Shown: positions 63,425 to 64,000 of the stretch, in pieces
Position numbering within the stretch: the stretch's first letter is position 1
Layout of the letters: every line of letters begins with the position of its first letter
Assembly (NCBI GenBank): GCA_019918135.1
Contig: WBZZ01000428.1
Coordinates: 25,001-89,000 of the forward strand
DNA: 64,000 nucleotides
Direction of reading: 5' to 3'
Origin: Paulinella micropora
Taxonomy: Eukaryota; Cercozoa; Imbricatea; Euglyphida; Paulinellidae
Notes under the pieces: generated by a model
What the model was told of the DNA's origin: nothing
Databases searched by the model: none
What the model saw: only the letters and a program-made list of their open reading frames with translations
Made by a program: the position numbers and the translations under genes

Positions 63425-64000
63425 GCGGTGATCAGCACATTTGTACATTTGGTTGGACAAGACTTTGTGGTTTTTTGTAATCATCATGATTGCAGATGTT
63501 TCACAAATGGCATCGCATTGTTGAAGCAAAGATGAGATTAAATGTAAAACTCTATTGTTGGAATTTAAGTTACCCTTTCCTTCTCCTTCACCTCTCTTGT
63601 TCACACTGTCTACTTCCTGTGCGCAAGCGGGTGACTCTTTGCTGCTCCTGTCTTTTTCTTCCTCCCTCACTTCTCCCCGTTAGTCTGCCATCATCAGTGA
63701 GTCTTCTCTCTTAGTTGGCCCGGGCCCCCGTTTTTTACTTGAGGTTTGCCTATTTACATGCTTCCTTTTCAGCTTACGAAAACCGCAAGCCTGAGCGTTC
63801 TTCAATGATTAACGCTCGCTTCCTGCAGCCCCCTGCACTGACGGTGTTTTCTACTAGTGTAGGATACCCAGTCAGTGCTAGTGCTGCTATTCGGCGGGTG
63901 AAAACAATGAAGAGTGTCCTCTCAGTATTTTTTTTTTTACTACGCTCACCGATTTACTAAACTGAGTGACTGATTGACCGATTTACTAAACTGAATGGCT
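63425..64000. other. No gene recognised
   Basis: Pyrimidine-rich DNA (63570-63715) and a short direct repeat at the very end (CGATTTACTAAACTGA at 63949 and 63980). No convincing coding frame. Confidence 0.4.

Overview
This is nuclear DNA of a eukaryote, most likely a unicellular protist or alga; the species cannot be named from the sequence. The evidence is several genes with GT-AG introns of about 50-60 nt that keep the reading frame across each junction, a non-LTR retrotransposon, tRNA-derived SINEs, long simple-sequence tracts ((ATT)n, (CT)n, (TG)n, (TTTA)n), and a 20.7 kb Polinton-type virus-like element with a host-style target-site duplication.

Layout. 0-2.4 kb: SINEs, (ATT)n tracts and a tandem pair of a 493-bp repeat. 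2.5-8.6 kb: a LINE whose single ORF (endonuclease plus reverse transcriptase) is open. 8.6-9.9 kb: a host glycosyltransferase-like gene. 9.9-11.4 kb: gene-free. 11.4-15.4 kb: a nest of SINEs and other ATT-tailed repeats, nearly all on the minus strand. 15.4-16.5 kb: AT-rich DNA with hairpin-bearing repeats. 16,747-37,460: the Polinton-type element, with 154-bp terminal inverted repeats identical by eye and a 6-bp duplication (GATATG), inserted inside a host reading frame that resumes in phase on the far side. 37.5-38.3 kb: the Lys/Glu-rich rest of that host locus. 38.3-43.0 kb: a GC-rich, compact, intron-poor block (SNF2 helicase remnant, kinase-like gene, zinc-ribbon gene, two F-box/LRR genes) that resembles large-DNA-virus sequence. 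43.0-45.9 kb: polypyrimidine DNA and more SINEs. 46-47.3 kb: a spliced host gene with poly-Lys/Glu tracts. 47.3-50.4 kb: microsatellites. 50.5-58.6 kb: spliced host genes on both strands, one with a 181-bp satellite inside an intron. 58.6-59.8 kb: two hairpin tandem repeats. 59.9-62.0 kb: a second GC-rich compact block. 62-64 kb: sparse DNA with one likely exon.

How the parts relate. The LINE, the SINEs, the 493-bp repeat and a fourth short repeat all end in (ATT)n and share a 3' motif near TGGAGGCRCATGTCC, which suggests that one LINE machinery mobilised all four. The Polinton-type element carries both of its modules: replication/integration (protein-primed family B polymerase, rve integrase) and virion (major capsid, penton-like minor capsid, adenain-like protease, packaging ATPase, S74-type fibre). 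The capsid and fibre genes are open; the integrase, ATPase and polymerase look broken, so the element is treated as a recent but decaying fossil. It also holds a minus-strand gene with host-like 49-51 nt introns.
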